From contig NC_062218.1 of assembly GCF_902686445.1 (NCBI RefSeq), positions 372,001 to 436,000 on the forward strand: 64,000 nt of DNA, written 5' to 3'. How positions within the stretch are numbered: position 1 is the stretch's first letter; each line of letters opens with the position of its first letter. The notes beneath the pieces are model-generated. The model made no database searches, was not told the origin of the DNA, and was given only the letters and a program-made list of their open reading frames with translations. The translations under genes were made by a program, and so were the position numbers. The stretch comes from Sciurus carolinensis. Lineage: Eukaryota; Chordata; Mammalia; Rodentia; Sciuridae. Positions 12,046 through 23,937 of this stretch are shown in pieces.

Positions 12046-13394
12046 GACAGGTTTGTCAGAGTACATGTTTGCATGTGTCCCAGGGCCTGACTGCTTGGGC
12101 TCAGCAACTCCTGCACACGCTTCCTTGCCCTATCGCAGGTTTCACATCTTGGCTGCCATCCATGTGGCGTGTTTCAGGGATGTCTGGGGACCCGGCACCA
12201 TTTACTGGAGACTTTCCTTTGTCCAGCCGGGAGCCCTGAGAAGCACGTGTGGGCCTCTCTCCAGGACCTCTGTTCTGCTCTCCTGATCTGCATTTCTATC
12301 CTCTCTGGTACCAGGCTGCAGAGATGGCTTAACGCCCGGGGTGAGTGCTCTAACCGCCTGTTCTGGGACCTGCGCATTCCGTTACCTTTCAGAGTCAGCT
12401 TTGCAGTTTCTGCCAAGTCCCGATGAAGTTTTGGTTGAGATCACACAGCGCGGGTCCCTGGGGAAGAGCAGCTCCTAAGTCCCCGGCACTCACGCAGGTC
12501 CCTCCGCAGTGTCTCCAGCCTGGTTCCACGAATTCGCAGGCGTTCGGCACTGGTGGGTCTGCAGCACGGTCTGCCCACCTGGGCCGGCTGGCTTCTCCTC
12601 TCCTTCCTGTGCTAGTGGGGAATGGCTGAACCCCGGCCTTGTCACCTCCAGCCTCTCAGCCAGGAGGGCCTTTGTCCATGTGCCCTTCCATTTGCTCCTG
12701 GACTTGAGCTGGAGACCTGCCTGGCCCTTGGCCCCCGGCCGTGTCTCTTGCCCACCTTAGTGGGGGTCCCCGCCTGCTTCGTGGGTTCGGGTTGGGGAGC
12801 TGGGTGTGGGGTGGCCAGTGCTCTGAGGGTTGGAGGAGGGCGGTCATGTTGCCGAGCTCTCTGGACACCTCTTCTTCCCCAGGCAGTGGTGCCTGCCCTG
12901 GAGCCACAGGAGGAAAAGCCAGGGGTGCAGGGACCCAGCTCCGTTAAGGCACCACCCCCCATGGAGTGGCAGGGCCGCGCCTCCCTCAGGACTGCCCGGG
13001 AGGCTGAGGCGGCAGGAGGCAAGGCAAGGACCAGCGAGACCTGTGAGCTGGCTGGGCCCTGAGCACGAGGCTGCAGGTGGGCTCAGCCCCAGGGGAGCGC
13101 CTTGCCCCTGGCAGTGTCCAGGCACCTGTGGCATCTGCCCTGTGCCTGCCCTGCGGCTCCTCTGCTGCCGCCAGCCGTCTGCCATCGCCCTGGTTTTCCT
13201 CTCTGACCCCCGCCCCCAGCCAAGGTGTCCCCTGTCTGTAGGAAGGTCTTGGGTGTCCGTCACCAACGTGGGCCTCTCCTCTGGCAGGGGATGCTGTCTG
13301 CACTGTGTCCGTCCAGTGCGTCCCCAGACCCTCTGCCCTATTTGAATTCGGCTGGCAACTTGAGTGGTTGGGGAGGCAGCGAAGACATCACTGG

Positions 13395-13840
13395 AAGTGG
13401 CAGGTGACCAAAGATGACCAAAGATGACCACAGCTTGGGAGAGGACACTTGCAAAGCCTGTGTCTGATGAGGTCTCACATCAGGAGCAAGTCCAGAGCTC
13501 TTATGACTCAAAAACAAAAGGGCAGCTGGGTGTGGTGACCATGCCTGCCATCCCAGCGGCTCAGAGGCTGAGGCAGGAGGACTGAGAGTTCAAAGCCACC
13601 CTCAGCAACTCAGTTAGGCCCTAGCCAACTCCGCGAGACCCCGTCCATAAATACTAAAAAAGGGCTGGGGATGCGGCCCAGTGGAGAAGCACCCCAGGTT
13701 CAGTCCCTGACGCCCAAAAAGAAACAAAAAGCCCAAAAAGACAAACAACCCAAATTAAAATGGCAAAGGACTTGAGTGGACATTTCTCCAAGGAGATGTG
13801 GAGTGTGAGGCTTTCATCGTGGCCAGAGTCCTGAGAGAAC
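13395..13840 (+). mobile_element. Old L1 fragment split by a SINE
   Basis: The left part (GTGTCTGATGAGGTCT...ACTCAAAAACAAAAG) and the right part (AAACAACCCAAATTAAAATG, GTGGACATTTCTCC) are adjacent pieces of an L1 ORF2 3' region in sense orientation. A SINE at 13513-13718 separates them. Confidence 0.65.
13513..13718 (+). mobile_element. B1/ID composite SINE
   Basis: A GGCAGCTGGGTGTGGTGACC head with GCTGAGGCAGGAGGAC is followed by an ID tail, GGGCTGGGGATGCGGCCCAG...CAGTCCCTG, and A-rich sequence. Confidence 0.85.
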
Positions 13841-13842
13841 GT

Positions 13843-14181
13843 GGAGGAAAGGTCCACTCTGGCTCCCGGCTTCTCAGGTTCAGTCTGTGGCTGGGCGACC
13901 CCATTGCTCTGGGTCCAGGAGAAGCAGGCCATCCTGGTGGAAGGGAGTGAGGTCAGATCGCTGCTCCGCTCTCCTGGCCCGACTCCGAAGAGAGGACAAG
14001 GGCTGCAGGGAGGGGGCGTCCTCCAGACCCCCAGGGCCCACCGCCTCCAGCCGCGCCCGCCTGCCCACAGTCACTCGTCCATGCAAACTGGATGGACAGA
14101 CTGGGTTTGCAGCCCTGGTCACCTCCCAGCTGAACCTTCACAACGGGAGTTTCAGGGGACACCTCACATCTAGACCATAAC
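13843..14181 (-). mobile_element. MaLR LTR remnant
   Basis: The order of blocks matches the minus-strand LTRs at 182 and 3748. It has CAGTCTGTGGC, CTCTGGGTCCAGG, CATCCTGGTGGAAGGG and the closing GGGGACACCTCACATCTAGACCATAAC split over its end. It is much diverged. From 14182 to 15036 intron 2 shows nothing recognisable. Confidence 0.55.
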
Positions 14182-15036
14182 TGAGGTGTGGACGGACCGG
14201 ACCTTCATGAGGAGATGCTTGAGGGCACAGCCCACGAGGAGAGTGCAGACCACAGTCCACTGGAGTTCTGCCTCCCACCCTGATGTGGCTACAGCAGGAA
14301 CAAGGACACAGCCTAATGGAGGGCATAGAACCCGCAGCCTATGGCCGCGGCTGTGGCGGGCGCTTGGTGTCTCCTCACGGCCAGCCAGAGTGACCAGGTG
14401 ACTCAGCAATCCTGGCCGCGCCAGGCAGGTCAAAGCACGTGTCCAGAGTCTGCCATGTGAACACTCAGAGAGCTGCGTTCCGCTGACCAGCCTGGGAGCA
14501 GCCCAAGCCTGGCCACCAGTGGCCGGGCCGGACGCCGGCACAGTGTTCCGCCTGGAAAGGCCAGGGCACCAGCGCCTGCCGGCATGGACCTCGGGCGCCT
14601 GCTGGTGGAGAGGCCAGGTGGGAGGCCTGAGGCAGCCTCAGTCCTTGGTGACGAACACCCCGTGGGTGGTCTGGGCTCAGAGCTGCCACCGGCTGTGGGA
14701 CTCCATTTCTCCTGGACTCTATCAGCCCGTCAGGCACCAAGGACCACAGGATGGGCATGACACAGGCTTTCCACCTGCCTGGACAGCCTGGGCTGCCTGG
14801 CCAGTGTCCTCCTCCCACTGGGCAGTGGCAGGGAGGTGGGGAGCATGTGGCCTTCCCCTGCCACCTGTCCTCTGCCGCTGTCTTTGTCCCTGGGCTGTAG
14901 CCTGAGGTGGGCACTGGCTTTCTGTCTGTTGTCAGGAGGGGCTTCACTTCTGCCAGCACTCGCCTCTCGGTGCCTGGGACCAGGTCCCCAGCCCCTGGGG
15001 CCGGGGCTCCTGCCTGATGAAGCCTCTTCCCTGCAG

Positions 15037-15218
15037 GAGGCCCGCCCTGCGGCTCGAGAAGTCGAACCCTTCCAAGAGGCACCGGGACCGCCTGAATGCC
15101 GAGCTGGACCGCCTGGCCAGCCTGCTGCCGCTCCCCCCCGACGTCATCGCCAAGCTGGACAAGCTCTCCGTCTTGCGCCTCAGCGTCAGCTACCTGCGGG
15201 TGAAGAGCTTCTTCCAAG
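15037..15218 (+). CDS. AHRR: AHRR exon 3: basic helix-loop-helix domain
   Basis: The exon lies between the acceptor CCCTGCAG (ending 15036) and the donor GTAGGA (15219). It completes the split Gln codon and then encodes 60 residues (22-81), ending on one base of the next codon (phase 1). The basic region [17 protein letters not shown] (28-44) contacts the XRE half site. The KRHR cluster forms the second half of the bipartite nuclear localisation signal. Helix 1 is roughly 41-51, the loop follows with LPLPPD, and helix 2 contains [21 protein letters not shown], which leads into the linker. All of this is the diagnostic AHR/AHRR bHLH signature, and AHRR rather than AHR is indicated by the [11 protein letters not shown] start in exon 2. 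The donor is followed only 263 bp later by a 67-bp tandem array full of AG/GT splice-like motifs. Confidence 0.97.
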
Positions 15219-15481
15219 GTAGGACTCTGGCCACCTGGAGCCTCCCTGTTCCCACCTGCTCTGCCTGAGAGCAGTGGGTCCCCCCTGGGTCCAGCTGTGG
15301 CCAGGAGAGGATGGTGTGGTGCCCGTGCACCTGGCCGTGGGCATTCCTGGGGCCCTGCTCGGACTCCCGGGGTCCCACAACTAGGGGCTCCAGAACAGGG
15401 GGTCTGCTTTGTGAAGGACCAGGCCCAGCCACAGTTGGGGTGGCGGCCACCGTCAACCGTTTGACCTGCCCCAAGTACCAC

Positions 15482-16455
15482 GGGTGCTGCAGCTGCTGGG
15501 TGCATACCCCCGTCTACACTGCAGGCCAGGCCCCACCCCGGGCACGGTGGGTGCTGCAGCTGCTGGGTGCATACCCCCGTCTACACTGCAGGTCAGGCTC
15601 CACCCCGGGCACGGTGGGTGCTGCAGCTGCTGGGTGCATACCCCCGTCTACACTGCAGGTCAGGCTCCACCCCGGGCACTGTGGGTGCTGCAGCTGCTGG
15701 GTGCATACCCCCGTCTACACTGCAGGTCAGGCCCCTCCCCGGGCACTGTGGGTGCTGCAGCTGCTGGGTGCATACCCCCGTCTACACTGCAGGTCAGGCC
15801 CCACCCCGGGCACTGTGGGTGCTGCAGCTGCTGGGTGCATACCCCCGTCTACACTGCAGGTCAGGCCCCTCCCCGGGCACGGTGGGTGCTGCAGCTGCTG
15901 GGTGCATACCCCCGTCTACACTGCAGGTCAGGCTCCACCCCGGGCACTGTGGGTGCTGCAGCTGCTGGGTGCATACCCCCGTCTACACTGCAGGTCAGGC
16001 CCCTCCCCAGGCACGGTGGGTGCTGCAGCTGCTGGGTGCATACCCCCGTCTACACTGCAGGTCAGGCCCCTCCCCAGGCACGGTGGGTGCTGCAGCTGCT
16101 GGGTGCATACCCCCGTCTACACTGCAGGTCAGGCCCCTCCCCAGGCACGGTGGGTGCTGCAGCTGCTGGGTGCATACCCCCGTCTACACTGCAGGTCAGG
16201 CTCCACCCCAGGCACTGTGGGTGCTGCAGCTGCTGGGTGCATACCCCCGTCTACACTGCAGGTCAGGCCCCTCCCCAGGCACGGTGGGTGCTGCAGCTGC
16301 TGGGTGCATACCCCCGTCTACACTGCAGGTCAGGCCCCTCCCCAGGCACGGTGGGTGCTGCAGCTGCTGGGTGCATACCCCCGTCTACACTGCAGGTCAG
16401 GCCCCTCCCCGGGCACTGGGTGCTGCAGCTGCTGGCTGCATGCCCCGCCCACTTG
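15482..16455. repeat. 67-bp minisatellite, about 14.5 copies
   Basis: A 67-bp unit repeats 14 times with few substitutions, then decays. Each unit carries GGTGCTGCAGCTGCTGGGTG, CATACCCCCGTCTACACTGC and AGGTCAGGC...CCCGGGCACGGT. The main differences are CCCCTCCCC versus CTCCACCCC and CACGG versus CACTG. Because 67 is not a multiple of three and the unit has no stop in several frames, it gives long chance open frames in all three plus frames (15311-16675, 15484-16572, 15567-16562). These are not proteins. It starts 263 bp after exon 3. Confidence 0.97.
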
Positions 16456-16696
16456 CCCACGCTCGGGGTCAGGCCCCTCCCCAGCAGGAGCTGCTCCTTA
16501 TCTGCTGGGAGTCCAGCTCTCGCGCAGGGTCAAGGGGTTCTGCCCCTCCCCAGCTGCACTAGCTTCTGCTGACACCCTGAGTGGCCCCTCCCCAGCTTTT
16601 CGGGCCTTTGTTCTGTCCACCTCTGTCCACCAGGCTTCCACTTTCTGTCCCAGCCATACTCAGAGCTGCACCTAATTTCCTATTAGCATGTAACTC

Positions 16697-16940
16697 AGGT
16701 GGTGGCCCAGGTCCTGTCCTGGCCCCGGGTGATGCAGGTGGTAGCCCGGGTCCTGTCCTGGCCCCGGGTGATGCAGGTGGTGGCCTGGTCCTGTCCTGGC
16801 CCCGGGTGATGCAGGTGGTGGCCCGGGTCCTGTCCTGGCCCCGGGTGATGCAGGTGGTAGCCCGGGTCCTGTCCTGGCCCCGGGTGATGCAGGTGGTGGC
16901 CTGGTCCTGTCCTGGCCCCGGGTGATGCAGGTGGTGGCCC
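16697..16940. repeat. 39-bp minisatellite, about 6 copies
   Basis: Units of 38-39 bp: GATGCAGGTGGTGGCCCGGG followed by TCCTGTCCTGGCCCCGGGT. Copies differ mainly at TGGCC versus TAGCC. The following 16941-17476 is intronic with nothing recognised. Confidence 0.95.
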
Positions 16941-17476
16941 TGTCCTGCCTTCTGCCTCCTTAGACTTCCAGCTCTGGGTGGTCCTGGTACCGTGGGCTCA
17001 GATGGGCTCAAGGAGACCTGCACTGAGGACGGGGGTTTTCTGCTGGAGGGTTGGGCGGGGCTCTGTCAGCTTCTGGGCCGTGTGCCTACAGGTTTGGATT
17101 CGGCAGGGCGGGTGCAGCCTGGGTGCTGTGGGCAGGGCCCCGCTGCTCCGCCCTGTGGAGGGCTGCCAGGCTGAGTCCCACGGTGACAGCAGAGCTTGTG
17201 CTGAGTGGAGAGGTGACAGCACACTGTGGCTCCTCCCTGGGGGTTTCCAGTTTCTTGTGGAAGTGCGCTGGCTTTACGTCCTCTCCACCCAGGCCAGGTG
17301 GCTCCCATCCGCCACGTCTCGGTGCCAACTCGTTGCATGTCTTCTCCAGGAGAGTCAGGGAGTGCAGGAGAGTGGGTGCATCGTCCATCCTTGCCCACCT
17401 GTGGGGAGCAGGAGGCAAGTCTGCCCTCCAGATCTGCTGTCTGTGGAGCGTCCTTTTTATCAATGAACCACGCAAG

Positions 17477-17640
17477 CCAGGTGTGGTGCACACCTGTGAT
17501 CCCAGAGATTTGGGAGGCCAAGGCAGGAAAGTCACAAGTTCAAGGCCAACCTAGGAAATTTAGGGAGACCGTGTCTCAAAATAAAATAAAAGTACTGGGG
17601 GTGTAGAGCACCCCTGAATTCCTTCCACAGAAGTGCAAAA
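17477..17640 (+). mobile_element. B1/ID composite SINE, decayed tail
   Basis: The head GCCAGGTGTGGTGCACACC...TGGGAGGCCAAGGCAGG is followed by an A-rich joint and a degraded ID segment (GGGGGTGTAGAGCACCCCTG). From 17641 to 19330 no element is recognised. Confidence 0.8.
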
Positions 17641-19330
17641 AAACGTATATATGAAAATAAAGGAGCCATGTGGGCTGAGTAGATCCCAGCTGCCATGGGG
17701 GCATTAGCAAGCCTCAAGGGCAGCAGGGGACAGGCGCTGTCTGGGTGGCTCGAGGTGTGGTCACTTGACTTTCCTGGCACTGACACAGACCCAACCTCTG
17801 GGTCAGACTGGGGCCCAGCCTGGAGGCCTGGCTGCTTCCTCACTGGATGGGTCAGAAGAGCCCCAGTTCTGCTGCTTCTGCCCGGTTCAGGGGTCCTGTG
17901 CCTCTGGACCCCTACTCTGGACCAACAAGCGGAGCGAGTTCCCGACCGACACCCAGCTCCAGAGCTCGTGGTGAGGAGCAGGCCCGCTGGGTCAGGTGCC
18001 TGTGCTGTGCAGGCGCGGGGGGAGCCCTGCTGCTCTGATCGATAGCTCACGTGACGCCCCCTTGACTTCTCCACCACGCTCTCTCCACCAAGGGTCCTGA
18101 ACCGCGGGGCTGTGTGCCTACGGGTTTGTGCCCTGTGAACTCTCAGACCTTCCTGAATTCATGCGCACTGTGTGCTTAGAAGAGAGTCAAGCTACGGAAA
18201 GTGGATCTTAGTCTGTGCTTCCTGACTCTGAAATGGACAAGCAACTTTTATCAAAACTTCATAAAAAGTCACCTTGGGGAAGGACATGAACTGGAAAGTC
18301 TCCACCTCAGAGGGTGAAGACAGCCCAGAGGTCTGTCGGGATGTGTGGTTAGAGGCTGTGGGCTATTTTATTTTTATTTACTTGGCTTCTGTGTAGCTCA
18401 GGGGCGGCACTTTCAAGTTACACAACCCTCCCTCCTGCCGCCTCTGTGGGCGACGGTCAGGGCTGGGATTTTCCACCTTGTACATTTCATCGTCCACAGA
18501 AGGGAAATTCAGGGTGAAGAGACCGTGGGGGAGGTGATGTGGAGGAGGCGGTCACATCCTGTCCTGGGGCAGGGAGCAGAGCTGGGCCCTTCCAAGCCTG
18601 AGCGATGTGGGACCTGTGGCCCTGGGCACTGACCAGGAGGGCCTGAGAGGCCTCGGCCCTTGCTGAAGCCCAGCTGTTGGCCAGGTCATGCTGACAGAGC
18701 AGAAGGACCCACAGGGGCCACTGGAAGGCGCCTGCCCTCCCAGGGACTCCCTGCGAGCAGCAGACAGGGCCTGAAATGTGGTCTGCAACGCAGGACCTCA
18801 GGTGCTGCCAACGAGGACCCACAGTCCACCCAGGCCTGGCACGTGGACAGTGTCCTCTTGATGACTCATGAGGACTCAGGAGCATTGATCAAAGACGCAG
18901 ATCATTCTTGTGGAGAGAAGGGCCAGAGAGAACCACTCAGAACAGCAAGCAGAAGGGAAGGGGAGGCTCAGCCGGGACCCCAGGAGGACCTGCAGACCAT
19001 TGTGACTGGCCCTCCTCCCTGCCTTGGGGCTGCTGCTTCTGGGTTCTGTGTTCAGCCTTCGGCACGCATGCCTGGGCCCCTCCTGGAGCCCCTGCCCAGG
19101 GTCTGCCCTGGTCTGCACTCACCTGGGCTGAGCCAGTACGTGTGCTGCTCTCCCACCATGGGACAGCAGGTCCTTGACACCAGGAAGGTGTGTCCTGGGC
19201 CTCAAGCTCAGCCTGAACACGTCCACTTCCAGCGCTTGAGACCAGCATGAGCTCTCAAGCCCTGTCCTGAAGGGTGCAGTTATGAAGCTAAGCATGCTGA
19301 TTTTTAGCTTTGGAGATGGGATTGTCCTTC

Positions 19331-19437
19331 TCGGCCGAGTGCAGTGGTGCTTCCCAGCTCCATGGGAGGCTGAGGCAGGAGGATCACTTGAGCCCAGGAG
19401 TCCCAGGCCAGCCCAAGCATTGCAGTGAGACATCCCC
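19331..19437 (+). mobile_element. B1-like 7SL SINE, monomer
   Basis: GGCCGAGTGCAGTGGTGC...GGAGGCTGAGGCAGGAGGAT...TTGAGCCCAGGAGTCCCAGG is a 7SL-derived head without an ID tail. The following 19438-20471 holds no element I can name. Confidence 0.7.
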
Positions 19438-20613
19438 CTGCAGCATTTGCCTTCTCCTGACATGTCTTGGGGATTGCATGCTGTGACTCCAGTCCATTCT
19501 GGAGTGCCTGGTGGCATTTGGAGATGAGGTCTCTAAGGAAGTGTTCAGTCAGATGAGGCCCTAAGGGGGGTTTCCACCCTATGAGAGGAGACAAGAGGCC
19601 CACACAGCAGGCCTGCCCTGAGGAGGGCGGCAGGGCAGCGGGAAGGCAGAACCACACTGAAGGCGGCCCGTGCCTTAGAAGCCGGGTCGGGGCGCCCGCA
19701 CTGCCCTCCAGGCCCAGCAGTGAGAAGGGACGCCCTGGGTCTGGGCCGTGGTGTTCTGTCACGAGCAGCCTGAGCAGTCTCAGATCTGGGCAGCGGAGAG
19801 CGGGCGCTGCTGTAGCAGACTGCAGAAGTGTGGAGTGGCCTGCATCTGCCCAGTGGCCGCCGGAGGACCCACGTGTGCTGGAGGCAGTTCTGAGTACCTC
19901 CCGGCTCACACACCATCGCGGTAAGATGGAGCATCAGCCCCGATGTCGGTGAGGACTCGGAATGGGCGCACTGCTGGGGACCAGAAGGAAGGGGAGGGGA
20001 CCCTCCTGAGAAAGTGGCCGAGAGCTTGCTTCGTGGTGCTAGTGCTCGGGCGGTAGAGCCTGCACGTGATGAGGCTGCTCTTCAGCCGAGGATCCTAAGC
20101 AGGGTGTTCGGGGACTGAGGCCTCTCTGCTATGGTAAAGCGTGCGAGGAGAAATACCTTGGAGGAATTGCTAAAAGGAGCCAGACCTTGAAGATTTGGAA
20201 AGTTCCCGGCCTGCTGACACTGGAGGGAATGCCCGGCCATTTGCTAAGGCCCGTTTGGGTGTGGGCCCTGGCCCTAACCGCCCCAGCAGAACCAGTGGGC
20301 CAGCTGCACCAGCAGACGCTGCCTGTGTGGACGGCAAGAGTGGGATGGACAACGGCACGGGCTGCTTCCTGTTGCTCTGGGGAGCAGGCTAAGCTGGCTG
20401 CTGGACCCGAGGGTGGAGCGTCAAGTGGAGGGGTTTATCCTTGAGTGGCCAATGGCCCACATGCCTTCAGATGTTGGGGGCTATGCCACGCGGACTACGC
20501 CAAGATGGCGCCTCGTAGCCAGCCAGAAGTTGTTTTGGTCACATGGGCAGTGAGGAGGTTAATTAACATAAGCACGCTCAGGTGATGTGTCATTGGCCAT
20601 ATTCAGTTAAGTC

Positions 20614-20756
20614 CACGCACACAGCGCGTGCACAGGTGTTCCTGAGCGCGCCTGCTCGGGCCTGCTCGTTTTGACCTTGCCGTGATTGGGCAGCTGGCTC
20701 CTCGCCTGATCTCAACTGGCGTGGCCCCGCCCTCCGCCTCCTGGAGGGAATATAAG
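20614..20756 (+). promoter_or_regulatory. Candidate LTR promoter with XRE cores, GC box and TATA
   Basis: In the U3 part of the LTR are three GCGTG cores: CACGC at 20614-20618 (minus strand), GCGTG at 20626-20630, and TGGCGTG at 20717-20723. They are followed by CCCCGCCC and TATAAG (20751). GCGTG is the AHR/ARNT core. The layout is that of a working polymerase II promoter on the AHRR sense strand. Activity is inferred. Confidence 0.4.
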
Positions 20757-20777
20757 CGGGCAGTAGGCAGATCACAG

Positions 20778-20935
20778 GGAAGCAGCAGCTAGCAGAGAGA
20801 AGCAGCTAGCAGAGAGAAGAAGCAGCTAGCAGAGAGAAGAAGCAGCAAGCAGTAAGAAGAAGCAGCTAGCAGAGAGAAGAAGCAGCAAGCAGTAAGAAGA
20901 AGCAGCAAGCAGTAAGAAGCAGGCAGTGGCAGAAG
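20778..20935. repeat. Purine-rich tandem repeat inside the LTR
   Basis: Units of about 20-24 bp such as GAAGCAGCTAGCAGAGAGAA and GAAGCAGCAAGCAGTAAGAA are repeated about seven times immediately downstream of the TATA box, in what would be the R region of the LTR. Confidence 0.85.
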
Positions 20936-23724
20936 GCAGATCGTAGAGCGGAGAACTGAGAACACACCTCTAGGTCGTAGATCACAGATCGCAGTACACG
21001 GGACGCACCACTAAGAAGCACCTCAGATAGATAGCACCTAGTTCACAGGATGCAGGACGCACCTCTAAGAAGAAGCAGCAGAACTCTAAGAAGAAATAGA
21101 TCTCTGATCAGCATAGAAGCCTGTCTTTCTTTAAAACTTCCTCTATAAGCAAGGCCTATCTTTCTCTCAAAGCTTCTCTTCCTCTAAAATCAAGCAAGCC
21201 TCTTTTTCCTCTATAAGCTAGAGAATAAGCAAGCAAGAAGGAAGCAGCACAGGAATAGAAGTAGTTTATTTCCAGTCCACCTCCGATGAATACCTGCACA
21301 ATTGTTGCTGCAGGCGGTAACAAATATCCACGGGATTGTTGCCACGGGTGGCGACACTCGGAAGCCCATGATCCCCTGCTCAGGGCTCCACGCTCAGGGG
21401 AGCCGTGGCAAGAGCCCCTCGGTCTCACCCCATCTGACTAGCTGATGTTCAGGGTTGGGCCTAGGCTGAGTGTGGGTGCTGGAGCCAGGTGAGCTGAGGG
21501 GAGCTCCTGGGGTGAGTGGACTGCTTCTGGTCACCCTCGTTGAAGGGCAAGGTCACTCTTGGTTTTCTCATGGGCTGATTTTGCTTTTCCTTCCTCTCTC
21601 AGCCACTTCCAGGAGGTAAGCCTGTCCATGAAGAAAGGGACTTGTTCCTTCCCCCCTGAGGACCTGGGTCTTCCCAGGACCCAGGGAGGAGCTGGCCTCA
21701 AGTCTGGGCTTCCCTGGCCCTGTCCTGGCCGGTCTGCTTTGCCATGCCCTGTGTCAAGGACAGCTCTGGGCATTGCTGTCCCTCCCACTAGCTCAGCATC
21801 TCCTGTCAGGTGGCCCCAGTAGGCTCATTGGTCACCAGGGTAAGTCTCGTGACACATTGAGAGTTGAGCTTTCCCTCAGGTGGCCTTGCCTGAGGTGTGG
21901 TCCAGGTGGGCTGCTTCTCCCTGGTCCTTTGCACAGGCAGCTTGTTTCCTGGGTGGGAGCAGCAGGAGAGGAAGCAGGCCAGGAACTTCCCACAAGGCTG
22001 GCATAGCTGTGGGCTGGACCCAGGGGCTCTTGGGTGTCCCGGGCTCAGGGGAGACCACCATGCTCTGATGCGCCGTGCACAGCCCAGTGTGGACGGCGGT
22101 CCCACAGCTGGTCCCCAGCACCTCCCTCCTTAGGCTGGCTCTCGCTGTTGTCTCCAGACACCTCAGGCAGCATTCGAACCCCCAGCTTGGGGTGCAGGCA
22201 GTGTGGCCCACCAGGCCCATGGGGGTGCCCCTTCCAGCTGCCAGGGCGCCAGTTCCCCACTGCAGCCTGCTGCCCCTGGAGAGCTCCAGGGACATTACCT
22301 CTGGATTAGAGTCAGAGGGACGTGGCCAGGAGAGAGCCGCCAAGGGTCCTCCCAAGGCCTCTTGCTGGGTCTGAGGGGAAGAAGCCCCTGCTCACATGGT
22401 GCAGGAAGGGGAGGGACTCACGGCCCTTCTGAGGACACCCTCCTGTTCACTCTGGACTTCTTTCCCCAGTGCCTCCTCTGTCCAGCTTTCTTTGGGACGT
22501 GGGAGCAGTGGCACCTGTTGTCTTGGGGCCTCTGCTGAGACTCATGCTGAAAGAGCCCCTTCCTCTTCATGCATGTGCACTTTAACGTGCCTGCCCCTGG
22601 GATTCAGAGTCTCGTCTCTTCCGCTTCCATCAAGCAGCCAATTCAAAATTCTGCTGATAGCAGCCAAAAATGCAAGATAAAGCATGCCAACCCTTCCAGA
22701 ATTGATGATGAGCTGGCAAGAAATTAAGGAATGCTCAGAGACTAAAAACTAAGGGAAGCTGAGAACGCAGAGAGAGCTCAGGAGGAGTATCAGGGTGTAT
22801 CAGAAGGATGGGAGTTCCAGGTGAGGATTGTGATATGAGAAGGGACGAGGAATGGCAAGGTGGTTCCTCGGGTGAAGCCACCTGAACTTCACTGCACGAC
22901 ACGTAGTGAGCACAGAATAGGAATAAGGCAGGGCCGCGAAAGTGCGTTTGAGGATGGTGACTCAGGTCAGAGCACTCTCAGGTCCTGGTATGACCCTGGA
23001 AGCTGTTCTCTAACTTCAATGTAGAAACGGGCTTTAACTCTCAAACTAATGGGGGAAAAAAGGAGAACGAGAAAACATAATCCAAAGAAAAAGACCAGAA
23101 AGTAGGGAAAAAACCCTACAGGGGTGGCACAGATAGGAAGCAACACAATAAACATGAATGGACTAAACCTGCCACTTAAAAGGTAGAGATCGTTGGAGTA
23201 GATCACACACACTATTCGCAGAGAGCATATCCAATACTTCAGGGCCCAGGAAGGCAGAAGTGAAGGACAGGAAGGATTCTGCAAAAGTCTGATGAGTCTA
23301 CATTTCTGTCAAAACATCTATTTTGGTGTAAAAATCTTTATTGGAAATACAGCTAGATGGGGAGGGAGGGAGAGATTTTTGACATAATTATTAAGCAATT
23401 CATCTCACCAAGTGGAAAAAAACTTTAAATTGGTGTGCTTCTAATATCTCAAAATATATCAAGCAAATGTTGACAGAACTATAAAAAGGAACACATAAAT
23501 TCATCATTAGAAAGATTTCAAATAACTCAGATTCAGCAGAACAAATAAAGAATAAAAATTATAGATGACTTGAAAAATGCAAAAAACATATGGCTATACA
23601 TAAAGTGCTATACCCCCAAACAAAAACTATAGAATCCATGTCTTTTCAAGCCTACATGGACTTTCTAAATGCATTGAAACCATTCTGGTCAATAAAACAA
23701 GTCTCAATAAATTTCAAAAATCAA

Positions 23725-23937
23725 ACGGCATGGTGGCATACCCCTGTAATCCCAGTGGCTTGGGAGGCTGAGGCAGGAGGATTGCAAGTTCAAGGTCAGC
23801 CTCAGCTACTTAGCCAGGCCCTAAGCAACTTAGTGAGACTCTGTCTCAAAATATAGACTTCAAAGGACTGGCAATGTGGCTCAGAGGTTAAGGGCCCTAA
23901 GTTCAATCCCTGGTACCAAAAAAAAAAAAAAAAAAGT
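23725..23937 (+). mobile_element. B1/ID composite SINE with A-tail
   Basis: The head GGCATGGTGGCATACCCC...TTGGGAGGCTGAGGCAGGAGG and the ID tail GGCAATGTGGCTCAGAGGTTA...GTTCAATCCCTGGTACC are followed by about 17 A residues (23919-23935). It is the clearest full-length SINE of the window. Confidence 0.92.

Larger units (their letters stand above)
20472..21356 (+). mobile_element. IAP-like (class II ERV) LTR, apparently solo
   Basis: The left end TGTTGGGGGCTATGCC and the nearby CCAAGATGGCGCC resemble the start of rodent IAP-type LTRs. A GC box (about 20725-20732), TATAAG at 20751-20756 and a long purine-rich then CT-rich stretch follow, which fits U3, R and U5 order. A variable purine-rich tandem block (20778-20935) lies just after the TATA box. 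The right end is uncertain: TAACA at 21318-21322 or GACA at 21352-21356. No internal ERV region follows, and I could not find a clear target duplication. The family call is by resemblance only. Confidence 0.6.

Noticed and set aside
14465..15505. 346-codon open frame on the minus strand
   Set aside because: It is antisense to the AHRR bHLH exon and GC-rich intron and has no recognisable domain. It is open because of the high GC content.
15311..16675. Long open frames of 454, 362 and 331 codons, all plus strand
   Set aside because: They are produced by the 67-bp tandem unit, which lacks stops and rotates through all frames. The peptides repeat every three units. No start context, splice sites or family match.
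21336..21375. Possible retroviral primer binding site after the LTR
   Set aside because: The match to known tRNA primer sites is poor, and no internal viral sequence follows, so I treat the LTR as solo.
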